From Cloeon dipterum (taxonomy: Eukaryota; Arthropoda; Insecta; Ephemeroptera; Baetidae), in assembly GCF_949628265.1 (NCBI RefSeq), contig NC_088789.1, positions 22,127,883 to 22,191,882 on the forward strand: 64,000 bases of DNA, written 5' to 3'. A model generated the notes under the pieces. The model was not told the DNA's origin. It saw nothing but the letters and a program-made list of their open reading frames with translations, and searched no databases. Below, piece by piece: positions 13,701-26,261 of the stretch (positions within the stretch are counted from its first letter, which is position 1; every line of letters begins with the position of its first letter). A program made the position numbers and the translations under genes.

Positions 13701-16700
13701 TTGACGTAAAATATAAATCTTTGACAGTTAGTAAAAAATTATTAGATTGAATTCCAATAAATATATTATTTAAAGATTAAACTTTAAAATTAACAAGAAA
13801 ATTATAAAAATATATTAATTCATGGAAAATACATGAACTTCTGATTATACCAAACATTTTATTAGCTAATTTAAAGCACGTTGGCGATAAAACCAATTCT
13901 TTTGAGCCAAAGCATCCTCGAGGGCGTCGTGACAGCGCGTGAAATGAGATGATATTAAAACGCGCTTTCCGCGTCCTACGTGTTTCCCGCCAAGCAACAG
14001 AGCGCAGTCAACTCGTCATAATAATAACAACCGAGGCTCAGATCGACTTCAGTCCTTGGGCCTCCGCCACGCAATGATACTTAAAGTGGCAATTTCGTAT
14101 ACGCATTAAAAGCCCCCGTCGGCCGCACGAACAAATAAAATGATACATGTGTATTTTTCGCTATCGGTTTACATTGTATGCTGTGTGTTCCTCTCGCTCG
14201 CTCTTCCCCCGTTATGGATTTCTGGAAAGGTATATGTATATTTATTTCAACGACTGCTGAGCGAGAAACGCGAGCTCATGCCAATTCGTACGTAGACTCT
14301 TTATGGTTTCCTTCCCTGCTTTCGATTTTCAACAAAAACTCTATTATAATTATAATGGTCGACTTTTCTTGGAAATTTTCTCGAACAAAATATTTTAGAA
14401 TATAAATTATTTATTTGTTTATGCTGCATTTAAATGGACCCATATCTTCTTATATATACAATTAAAATTTTATTGGGCTCTTATTTAAATTTAGGACGTT
14501 TTTATGATACACGTCACATAAATTTTACTTCTTTCAGACCGTTTTAGGAATAATAATTCAGTGTTTGACAGTCGATTTACTGTTTACAGCGTTTTACTCT
14601 CATTACAACATTAAATGGTTTTTCAGGATAATTTGCATTTTTCAAAAATTGTGCAATAGTTTTTTCCTTTTCTTGGAAAATCACGGGAGTTTTTATATTA
14701 CTTTAAATATAAGGGAATAAAAATCGTGATATTTTCGCATTTGAATTATTTGTAATGTTTGAGAGTTGGATAATATTTTTTACTATAAATAACCCCTTAC
14801 CCTGTAAAAAAAATAAAAACTTCCAGCCGCAAAAAAATAATTTACTAAAAAAGATTGACAAATATTTCCTAGCCAAAAATCGAATTGTGAGAAAATTTTC
14901 CTGACGCTTACGTAGCATAATTTATGCATTTTTCCTCGGATTTAAGCCAATTTTAAGCGTGGTTATAAATTGGCTTTATTCGTGCTCATTTGATCGTTCC
15001 ATGACGATTGGAAGCTAAGGAGTAAAATATTCGATCGTCTAAAATTCACCGGCCGATTTATTTTTATTGAAACGAGGAGCGAGAGCGGGAAGAGCGACCG
15101 GACGGAGAAACAGCAAGAGGGAAAGATAGGGTAATAGTTTGCGACACAAGAGGCTGTAAATTTAGTTATCGCCGCGATATTGGCCGTCTGCCTGTGCCGG
15201 CGGGAGGCGCGGTGCGGTCATTTTGCTGCGAAAATGCTCTTATATGCTGGGTTATCGCGGCTGCTAATGAAAAGTCCGTGTCGGTTTTTGAACTGCAACA
15301 AGGACGGCTCTCCATTAAACGCGGCGAGATAGCAATTGTCGGCGGCGGCGGCGGCGGCTGCTAAATATTATTGCAAAAATAATATGAAAGTGCCCAGCCT
15401 TGAGAGATGAATTGAGACGTGTAATGGCGTTTCCAATGCGCGCAGAGACACTTTTATGGTCGCGCGTGTGCCTCCCTTTTAAAGCGGCCGCAACAAATCA
15501 AGCAGCCAAATTAAAAACTCACGCAGCCGCGGCCTATCGCATATGCGTTCGAAATGAGCTATTTACAACGCTTTTCTAATAAGCATATCGCCGACTAAAA
15601 GCCTCTCATTCCACATAATTCGTGTCCCTTTTCATTTTTAATCTCGCGCGGCTCCAATTGACGCGTTGAAATAAAAAGGGAGAAAAGAGCGCCGCGCGCG
15701 TTGAATATATAAAGAGCCGGCCTATTTATGGCACCTCTCTCGCACCTCGAAAGCAGTCCTTTTTCCTTTAATATTTGCGACGAGCACGCCGAAATGTCTT
15801 TTTAAAAAGCACGGGCGCATTTGTTGCAAATTGGATGAATCAATAAATTTACAAATGGCTCCGATTTTTATCTTCTTCTCATTCAGATCTGAATACCTGC
15901 AGAGTCAGGAAATCAACAACTCTATACAGTGAATAGGCGACAATTTTTTTCAAAATTAAGGTGTCGTCAATAAAACTTGAATACTCTCAGGTAATTTATC
16001 TCAGAGTCTGCGGTGCAGACCATCCTTTTCAGGTCCACCGGGGGATTTAACTGGTTGAGATAGATATGATGAAACAAGTACATGAATTTTGCAGAAAAAT
16101 ATCTGGTTTATCTTTTTATCTTTATAGGATTTTGAAAGCAGTTTTTCTTTTGTTTTTTTTTTTCTAAAAAATACAAATTTCAGTTGACATTAAACTCTTC
16201 TTACTTGGCATAAAATGAACTGTTTTTTCCATTTACAGAAATTTCCTCAATCGACTTTAGTTTTTGCTACTGGTTAGAGCTTTAAATTTGACAAAATTAT
16301 TTTTTAGTCAGGGTCTGGATAACTATGACAACAGATAGAAACAATTATTGTTTTTAAAATACCTTGATTTTATTTTATTTTTATATTATAATAATTTGCA
16401 ATATAGAATAAATTTTTTTAAATAATTTATTTTAAATTCTTTTTTACAATCTTTTGGCAAAAATTTGCGACAAAATACTAAGCAAAGTGTATAAATAATT
16501 ATGCATCTAAAAGGAAGAATTAAACTAATTGGTAAATGTCTGTTTTTTTCATCAAGTTGTTCAGTAAATTAATCTATATAATATCTTTCCAGCTTAAATT
16601 TAATTTTCAAAGATGAACTTAAATTTAATTGTAAATAAGGTTGGCGATTATTGTGGCATTCTGGAGGGTCCCCTGTCCCCTGACAGGGTAAAAATGAAAG

Positions 16701-16964
16701 GTTGAACATGCAGCCCTGATTTTGTGATGGGTCAAAATTTTCATGAGAGTGAAAAAAATGTTTCTATCTTTACAAATCAATACAACATGTAGATTGTCGG
16801 AGATAGTAATTGATTTTTAGTCTAAAATATTAATTTCGTAAGTTTTCAGCCCAAGAAATCGTGTTTTGGTGATTTAATTAAGTCATTTTTTTTTAAACAA
16901 GTGATTAAAATCCCGTTTAGCTTTACTTGAAAATCTGTGAAAATTGGGACAGAGCTCATTGTCC
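10743..16964. other. Non-coding region with GC-richer blocks at 11.9-12.5, 13.9-14.3 and 15.0-15.8 kb
   Basis: No gene supported. The block at 12050-12130 is a GCN-rich tract giving spurious poly-alanine frames. At 15341-15358 there is a GGC repeat, and at 15705 ATATATAAAG precedes a GC-rich stretch, a TATA-like sequence without a downstream frame. At 16671-16688 CCCTGTC and GACAGGG form a perfect 7-bp hairpin with a 4-base loop. The AT-rich remainder shows no clear feature. Confidence 0.55.
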
Positions 16965-17305
16965 AAGGTTGCCGTTTGAATTCCTGAGAAAATCAACTCC
17001 AAAGTTTGCATGCTAATAAAGCAGAGAGCACCGTCTCCCTATTGAAAATCAGGATTTATTTCACCAGACAATAATTCTAACACCGTTGGAAAGATCGCGA
17101 TGAAAGGAATAGAAATCAAGTGAAAAATGAAAAAAAACATCGTTTAAATTTTTTAGATATTTCGCATAATTATTCTGAAGTTTAACTCTAACAATCAGTC
17201 CTTGTTGTGACACTCTTTCACCTGTTACTGATTATTTTTCGTGGTGTTACAGAGAGAAAGGTTTTACCACAGTCCTGATTCCATCATTGTGCATTGTATA
17301 GAGAC
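16965..17305 (-). repeat. Dispersed repeat family 2, copy F
   Basis: Landmarks: GAGAAAATCAACTCCAAAGT, TTGCATGCTAATAAAGCAGA, GAGCACCGTCTCC, AAAATCAGGATTTATTTCAC, CACCGTTGGAAAGATCGCGA. The right-hand part ends with CAGTCCTGATTCCATCATTG at 17271, a motif that recurs near 63250 and 25390. The order of blocks matches family 1, so the two families are probably related. Confidence 0.6.
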
Positions 17306-20300
17306 AAACTCGCCACTGTTGCATATTTCCATAAACATTACACCAACAATGCATAATATTAAAGTATGTGTTGGCTTAGAAAAATAGTAGATTAACTAAA
17401 GCTCTCAAGACTAATAAGTGCATATCATATATCTTAGAAAAATCTGCATTTTAAAACAAACATACAGGTTACAAAATTGTCGATTTGTACATTTTTTGTG
17501 TTCCTTAAAAATCTGTTCGATCGATTGATTAAAAAAGAAACACGTACAGTCATGTTTTGATGAAAGTAGAACTGATTTTCCCGCAGTATCATTGTCGAGA
17601 GATAAAAGGAAAAGCCTTTGTCAGAGTCGTTTGTCTCCTTGCCAGGGTGACGAAACAAAAGAGAGACACCTAGCTGTATATAGCATGCGAGTGTCTCCGC
17701 GAACAAAACGAACTTATGTGCACAAGTCACAATGCGACATTCAATTAAAAGAGAAAAATTAGGGGGTCCCACTTTCAGCATGATTTATCAGATTCGGCGC
17801 CGGGTGATTGATTCTTTTTATATTTCGCGCGACGACAATGATTTGGCAGCGCGTCCAATTCGGCATGTACGTACAAACAAGACGCGCACGCAGGTGTGCG
17901 ACAACGCCGTGCCATGGAAGAGAAGAGAAAGAGGGTGAATGGCCCGGCCAATAATTACTTGGCAAAATATTAGTCTTTCAATAGCACTTGACAAGTGGAA
18001 AATATGCGCGTTAATCAATCAGCCGGAGCAACAATGGGCCGCGCCACAATGGCCGTGATTGAGTGCCTTTCATTGTTGACATCGTTTGACCCCGCGCGGG
18101 CCCCATTATTATCATCGCGCCGCACAAAGCGACAAATTTCCGTGCCAAACGAGCTTTCTTTCTTTCTCTCTCTCGTATTTCCCTCGCGCAAGGCCATTCA
18201 GCGAGCCAAAGCGCTCAATTTGCTGCATTTACCGCTCGACACTTTTGTCCTTTTCGGGCTGCGCACGCCACGCCATACACACTCAGCGAAATTGTCGAGA
18301 AGAATGGCCGAGAGAGCAGGAAAGTCGCCGTTTCCCAGGTGCTCATTTCGACGCATTTCGTCAAAATTATGGTTCATGCCCTCTCGACCAACTTTGCTGC
18401 GCACGAAGCCAATCCGCGCCGCTGCGGACACTAAATATATGCATTCTCGGTGAGGAAATGAGCCTGTCTTCGCTGAAAAGCATAATGAGATTATTTGAGG
18501 GCTTATTGAAACGTGGAAAGTATTTAAATTAAAGATAATTGCTATTGAAAAAATTTCTCAAGAGCTATTTTTTTTCCAAAGTTGCTGTATAAATTCATTA
18601 AAAATCGGCTATGTATCATGCTAAACTCAAAAGATTAAGTTAGTGGATTTCCCTTCCAATCAAACAATAAAGAAGAATAATTAATGATTCCTTCATGGAA
18701 AAACCAAAACCTAAAATGATGACATCGTGGCGCACAATTTGAAGATTAAATTTAACTAACAGTAAATTTTCTAGAAAAGCTGCCGCACATTTTGTGTTTA
18801 TTTTCTGAATCTATTTTTGTCTGCATGTAAATTTTTATTTAAATTCTATCTGACATTCCATGTAACACAGAATTTCACAGAAAATAGATCCCAGCCAGTC
18901 TAAAACATGACTTTTTCGGAAAATCAAGAGCTAAATTTTGGACTAATAATTGTGTGTCTGACGAATACTTTAGAGAGATGACATTTAAAAGGCTAGGATT
19001 TATATCACAAACCTCCAAGAAAATCTTAGGTGTATAGACTAATCCAAAATGATTCATTAAAAGCCAAAATTGCTACCGTAAATTTTGGATAAAATTGGTA
19101 AAACTTGAGTACAAAGTCCTCTTTTGACTAATTTACCCTGTAAAAACAAATTAAAACCCTAATTTATAATGCAGCCAACAGTTCTATTAATTTTCAATAA
19201 TTGTCTAAAAATTAAATTTACGTTTGCCATTGCGAATTTGGTTACAATAGATTCGCTTTTTCCAGAAATCTCAATAACAAAGAGTATTCTGACGCCCCGT
19301 AGAAATCAGCAGGTGTCTTCATCAATTTAAAATCACAAATGATCAAAAGCAGCTCTTCACTCAAACGTGTGTCACTTCGGACAGCTAATGGAAGTGAGTT
19401 TTTCGAATTCGACTGGCGTGTGTGTATGTGTACTTTTTCGTGCGTGTTGCAATAATGCAATAATTGAAGGGATGCCTGTGGAGCAATGCATTCGTTTTTG
19501 AATGACAGAACAATATCTTTTCCATTAGAGGAGAAAAGAATGAATGTGACTGCGAAACGCATCTCGGCGCGGTGCGGACAAGAAGCCGCAACGCGAGTGA
19601 TCCGTGGCGGCGGCGGCCTGTCATTATTATTTCCAGCGCGCAACAATGCCGAGGCCTATTTATAATTAAACGCCGCGCGGCCGATTGTCGTGCAGGTGAG
19701 AGATACATTTGTTTTGTACAAAAGCGGGTTCTCGCGATGAGTGACAGCTCGGATATTGCCCCATTCACGCGCCTGCATTAAATTTAGAACCGAATTATTG
19801 CATTTTATTCGTCTGATGCAGCGTGTCTGTCATTTCAAATGAGTATTACTTTGATTTGATTGCACTCCAGAGACCGAGAGGAATGCGGGGAGAGTCTGTT
19901 TGAATTTTGAGCCACGTCTCTCAAGAAAACTCTTGAGTAGTAGTTTTGGCCGAAATTCTTGAATTGGCTCAGTTAGTTAAAAACTATCACAAAGGGAGAA
20001 TTTTGTATATGATTGAGATTCTGATTTTTTGAGCTCCGAAGGTTAAAAAATAAATAAATAAAAAATAAATAATTTAACATGGAAATTGCTTTAAAACTGA
20101 ATTGTCAGGCCAGCTTTAATTAAGTCATGGTAATATTTTAGCTCGTAAAACGGTTAAAAATAACCTTTTCATACTTTTGGAGTGTACTGCCAGGGAGGTC
20201 AAAACTACGGTTAGCCAACAAAACCTAAAAAGAGCGGAAACATATAAAATATCCTAAAGAAATACTAATTTTTTCCGGAACATCAAAAATGACCCACAGA

Positions 20301-23300
20301 TTAATTTTTTTTCTCATTAATCATCATCTCGCCAATCCAAATTCAACTAATTGAAAATTGAGCAAAAACCATTATATTTTTAACACAAATTTTTTAATTT
20401 TAAAATCTCCAAAAGTCACTAAAATCGTCAAATTAAAACATTCCCACCACTCACATCAAGAACAGCTTAAAGAATTCAATAATTTCATCAAAAACTCAAT
20501 CGTTGAATCCGAAGAGTTATATTGTCAGTCCAATTGAACGTATTGATTTATTTATCGAAAATCAGTACCTATCAAGGAGAGTTTTAAATATTGCTGAGAT
20601 ATTTTACAATTAATTACACGATATAAAAATTGATTTTCATGATTTTTCCATGATTCATGATCTTAAGAATAATTATTATTTTAATGGCTCTCTTGCAAAT
20701 CATACGCAAGCGAAGTAATTTATTCACGTTTGTTTGGCAGTTTGCATAACGAGCCAGGCGAAGAATGAAATTAATCGTTGCTATAGGGCGTGACACACGT
20801 ACGTTGTGCATCGCGGGCATGGGAAGTTTCACGAGAGACGCACTACTTTTTTTAAAATAAATTAAATGGATCGAGGGAATAATAATTATTTATTGACCTG
20901 GATTGCTTTATTTTTTAATTTGGCAGGAAATTGAGCCAATCTGCACGCACACCCTGAAAAAGGGAAATTCAGAATTGGCAGGCGAGGCAATTAATTTGCA
21001 AACGTCAGGATTGAAAGTTAAGCCGGCGTGTAAAAGCGATTGTGGCAAAGTGGCTGCTTTTCCCTTGTTGACGCGCTCGCTCAAAGCACTGCCCCGTTGG
21101 CGGTTATTCCGCGCGTGTAATTTGTAATAATAGCGCGAGCGAAATTAAATTAAATTAAATGGGAATCGAGCAGGGAGCAACGGTGAGAACACACACGTCG
21201 ACCTAATTGAACGGTAATTATGCGCACACTGCGCTCGCCGGCAATTACGGCGCCGCGCACCAGCATCCGCACAGGTTAATCGGCGCTATTTTCGCAGACG
21301 CCGTGATATGTGTGCGCACCAATTACTCACGCTTTGCGGTTTCCATGCGCCCGGGTGCCTTACTGGATTCAAAATAAACACATGTAAACTGTGTGCAAAT
21401 GCATTGAATAACATAAGAATTAAAAAAATCAATAAATGTATGAATTTGTTTTTTTTATTTCAACATAAATCAACGATAGCTAGGTTAAACTTTATAGAAG
21501 AAAACATTTTTTAAGCAGTTTTTGGATGTACATTTGGAACTACCGAACTATAAAATCCGGTGTTGTTCTTTACTCACTTTATTTTAATCAAAAATTGAGT
21601 GTTAAAGAATTAAAACCAGAAATTTCCAAAAGATAACTTTATTTTTTAAACATATATCGCACTTAATTTGTTTGTGAAATTAGTCGTACTTTTTATTTAA
21701 CATTGAGAAGGAATTCGCTGAAGCAAAATAAATCATGATTTACCGCAGTCAGACCAACAATTGGAATTCACGCATAAGCTTCACATTCAAAAGGCATAGC
21801 AAATATTAATTTAAAATTTATGTTAAATAAAATAATATATTCTGTGATTTATACTACCTCAAACACCATCAAGTAAGGCCCTGTCAGGAGCAATGCAAGC
21901 GAAGAGAAACGAGAAGCAAAGCGAACTATAATTATTGTAAGATTAGATAAAACAAAATAAAATAATTTAAAAATACGCTTTTCATTTCTCAAGGAGAATT
22001 TCTCTACAACCTCTCCGAAATATTCACACTAGGTTTACACAAACCCTTGTGACCACTTTTGAGGAGATTTTTACGTTTATTTAAAAAAATCATTGAAAAA
22101 ACATTATATCTATAATCTGAAAATTAATCGCAATAACTTTTGACCGACAAATTTAATTAGTCCCCATCAGAGATGATGAATTAATTGTGCATCCAAATCT
22201 TTTTATCCCTTATGTCCGGCAAAAATTTAATTTTTGGTGAAATTTTTAAATATTTCAAATGCCCATTTAAAATATTTGTTGATTATGACAAATCTGTCTT
22301 ACGAGTCTTACGACCCTTGCCTTTTGCTCAATTTATAATTAGAAATCGTAGGAAATAAGTCGTGTATCACTTTCGGCTAATTATCTCGCAGGCGCATTTC
22401 AAAGTAATAAAAAGGAATAATTTTGAGAGGCCGGCTGGCCGGCGTTCGTTGCATGTTCACTTTGCAAGATTGATCGAGTGGCTGCGGGGAAAAAATGGTC
22501 TGCCCTACCCGTTCCACTCAGTCAGTCAGACAACAGCGCGACTCGATAATGAAAAGTAGCCCGAGATGAAAAGCAGCGGCTGGCTTCATACATATTTGCG
22601 GATTTGTGGCCTGGAATAACCCGACGGATCGACGGACGGGCGAGAGAGCAAACTGCCGACTTGGCACATTGTAATAATCCCGTTGCTGATATGCAAGGTC
22701 ACAAGTTCGTATAAGGCGAAACAGTGGATAGGTCAGCGCGTGATTTACATACACAGGCGGAGAGCAAAAAACACGCGCGCTGCCCGTGCCGTTCTATTTG
22801 CCAAGCAGTTTCGCTCTGACAAAACAAACTAACGAGTTTGTGCTGTTGCGAAACTATCGCTGACAAAATTTAGAAAGAATATTAATAAATTGTCAATAAG
22901 GCTGGAAAATTGTACGGTTTTATTGGCTTTCAATCGTCAAGGGACCATCAAATCATAGGCAATTCGTCATTCTTTAAAATGTTGTAACTTGTAACTGCCA
23001 AAACCATCTAATACAGTATAAGTTGGATTAAAAACCAGTAAAACAAACTTGGATGTAGAGATTTTTTTGTCAAATTTTTAAAATAACCGATTGAATTTGG
23101 GGTTAATATTAATTTTTTACCTCTTTTTCATTCTAGTTTAAAATACTCTCGGATAATTTTTTAAATTAAATATTTCAAATGACAGTTTTTTGCTCTCGAC
23201 TCATTAATAACCTGATATCCATCCTAAGAATCCATTTAGCATATTTAATTTCATTGATTTTTTGTGAAAATTTGGTTTTATTTTAAGATATATTGATAAA

Positions 23301-26212
23301 GTTTTGTAAATTTTGAGGAAAATTCTCATCCACCTGTAAAAATCACAACCAGATTTTTTTAATCTTCCCATTAACTGTTTATTGCGAAGTTATTTCATAT
23401 GGTTGTCGATAAGTTAATTATTTTATGACGTGAAAATTCAATCACGCCTCACCTTGAAATTATTCCGTCCTGGAGATATTTAGCAAAAAAGACTGATCGA
23501 AAGAAATTACATCGAAAACACTCGAACAAGATCAATAAATTTCAGAATGCGCGTGCTTTTAAAAACCAATTAAGAACTCGCTAACCAAATTTGTATGCTA
23601 AACCGGGTGGCCAATTAAGCAGAACAGCAAACGGAGCCACGCCAAATTTTGCTCCTGCCGTAAATCCACGATTTAAAATTGAAAAGCAGCAACGGTGGCA
23701 GCGGCGCGGGAAATGCGAAGCGGACACACACTTTATTTGCATTGTAATTAGCCCGGCTCTTAAACGTGCGCGGAACATTCATAAATTTCAATCCACGCCA
23801 GCGCATAGCTTCTGTAATTACAAACTGGCATTATGCGCGCGCGGTGAGACGAATTTGCATGCAATAAATGCACACACGCGGACCGCCACCGCCGCCGCCG
23901 CCGCCTTGCCGGATGGAAATTCCTTTTGACGCACATCGTGTGCCCTTTCAAATAAATCAAAGAGAGAAAATCGTGGCTGCAGGGCGGGCGAATCAAAATT
24001 TAACTCGTATTGAGAGCTGCCTGCCTATACGGGAATAATTAATCAAGAGAGATTGCCGCGCTGACTGGCACTGAAAGATATATAGAGAGAAAGAGAGTCC
24101 ATATGGGAGTTGGTCGTTATTTCATTTATTTATTTGCTGCTGTAACAGTCTCTCGACGTCCACTAGCGGTACCGGCAACCGCCTGTGCCCTTCTAATGTG
24201 CGAAATTAGCAGCAAATAATTAAGAGTAACGGTGATTTGCAATAATTCTTTAAAAAATTAATAAAACAATCTATTCATAAAAATTGCTCAAGTCAAACAT
24301 TATAAAAATTCTTTTAACATTAAAACTTACTTTTAAATACTTATTAATTTAAAATAATTTTATATATTTATTAATTAAACTGTTTTTAAATCATAAAAAT
24401 TACTAAGAATTTCTATATTAGTTGGCGTGGTAAATTTATATCTAATAGCGTAATTGAAATATTCATCTCAAATTTAAAAATTATTGCCTCCTATGATAAA
24501 TAATTAAAAATAAATTGATACATAACGCATAATACGAATCTTCACCCCGGTTTTTCGCAGTTACACGGATCTTGATAAAAAAAATTAACCAATTCTTGTG
24601 GCGATGAGATTATAGAATTATCCGGAGCAACGGAAAACGACATGCGAGTCGTGATGTGTGTGTATGTGTGTGTGATTTGCATACAGCACACGCGGCGCCG
24701 ACTTTCGTGTCTGTCTGCGTTTGCAATCAGGCCCCACACACAATGTAATTATTATCACACAGATGGAATCGCTCCAAAAATTTCAGATCGAAGATAAGCC
24801 GCGTCGAGAAATCAGATCCTGCTCCACATACATCTGCTCTCTCGCGCGCGCTCCAGAGTCGTGAGTTGGCTCTTGCCGCGCGCGCGGATTACGTTGCGAA
24901 ATTTGCATTTCTTTCCAATCCGGGCTCCATGGGTGTCTCGAGAGTTTGGCAAAGGTGGAAGGAAAACGTCTTAGACACGAGCTAGATCGATTTGGGTTTG
25001 TTATTTTGGGAATTTGTAGCGCTGTCAGCAGCAGGAACAGGACTTGGAGTGGCGTAAATCCAAATTAGATGAAAGCGCTCAATTTAGCTCTCTATTATAA
25101 TTTAATTGGATTAGGGTTTGAACGGTCAAGGCACGCTTAAAGAAGTTTGGTGGAGAAATATTTTAGATGTACGGGCTTTTAGCTGTTTATCTGATACGAA
25201 CGTGTTACGAAATCTTGAAATTAAAATGAGCATGACATTATATTATTTCAAACAGTTGGAATTTCAAAATAAAAAATTATTTCGCCATTTTCTTCAAACA
25301 TGTTTCCATTTTTTGCTTTATGTTTGGCATGATTTGTTAGTAAAAAAATCAATAAATTTTTGAAATATTCTGAAATTTAACTGTTTTCAGTCCTAATTTG
25401 ATTATTGCTCATTGTTCAGGCTATAATTCAAAGTATCAACATGATGAACTGCTAATTATATCAAATTAATTTAAATAATTTTACATTTCCGATGGCAGTT
25501 TTGACATAAAATTTTTTTTAGATCCTCCTTGTTTATGCCTCTCATCTGCTTCTAATCGAATAAAATAATTTCTCCAATTGCAATAGAGGTCTGAGAGGAA
25601 TTATAATGCCGCTAATTAATCAGCAGTGGCCGTCGGGGCCGGATGCGCGCGACAATGGCGGCCCGCCCGCGACGCAATCGCCGCTAATTTGATTGATTCG
25701 CCGCGAGGCCGATTGTTCGTGGCCGGGCTGGTTGTGCAGGCGCGCAATTGGATTGGACTGCCGCTGAGTGGACATAAAACGAGCACTTTGGCTGCCGATT
25801 CGCGGTCGTAATTGAATTTCCGCGTGCAGGGGGCCGCAAAAAAGAGGCACGCCGCGCCGATTGCACCCGTGGCCGCGCGGCTGCAGTTCAAAGTGACTCT
25901 CATTATTCGCAGCTGCGGCGCCGTTTACTCAATTTTCCGTCCTACAACGCTTCTCAATATTTTGATCGGACCGCCTTCAAGTTCGGAACACACACAGAGA
26001 TTCGTGCACGAAAATAATGGAGCCTTGCATTTCTAAAAACAATTGATACAGAAGGCAATAAAGGGACTCTGTGTATCCAGGAAAAATAAAATAACTATTT
26101 AACATCAGAGAGCGAGGCTTTCTCACAGGAAGAAATTGATCACTGCAGTGGATCAAAATTTTGTCCCAAAATTCAATTAATATCGCGGAAAATCATTCAG
26201 TAAATTCAATGA
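17306..26212. other. Non-coding region with GC-richer blocks at intervals
   Basis: No gene supported. GC-richer blocks lie at about 17640-18500, 19540-19800, 20700-21360, 22380-22850, 23540-24200, 24540-25060 and 25600-25990, separated by AT-rich spacers. They contain CAATTA/TAATTA and AATTAATT cores, a GCC repeat at 23891-23905 and GC-rich palindromic runs. Open frames in them lack recognisable domains and overlap each other on both strands, as expected from stop-poor GC-rich DNA. A family 2 end-like motif is at about 25388. Confidence 0.55.
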
Positions 26213-26218
26213 TTTATT
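26213..26218 (-). promoter_or_regulatory. Polyadenylation signal of ECH1
   Basis: AATAAA on the minus strand about 45 bp beyond the ECH1 stop codon. Position and sequence fit a cleavage signal; not experimentally shown. Confidence 0.6.
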
Positions 26219-26261
26219 TAAAAGATTACATCACCAACAGAGTTTAAAGATAAGATAGTGT

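Noticed and set aside
17434..17781. 115-codon minus-strand frame
   Set aside because: No domain, no promoter or splice support; composition and length are compatible with chance.
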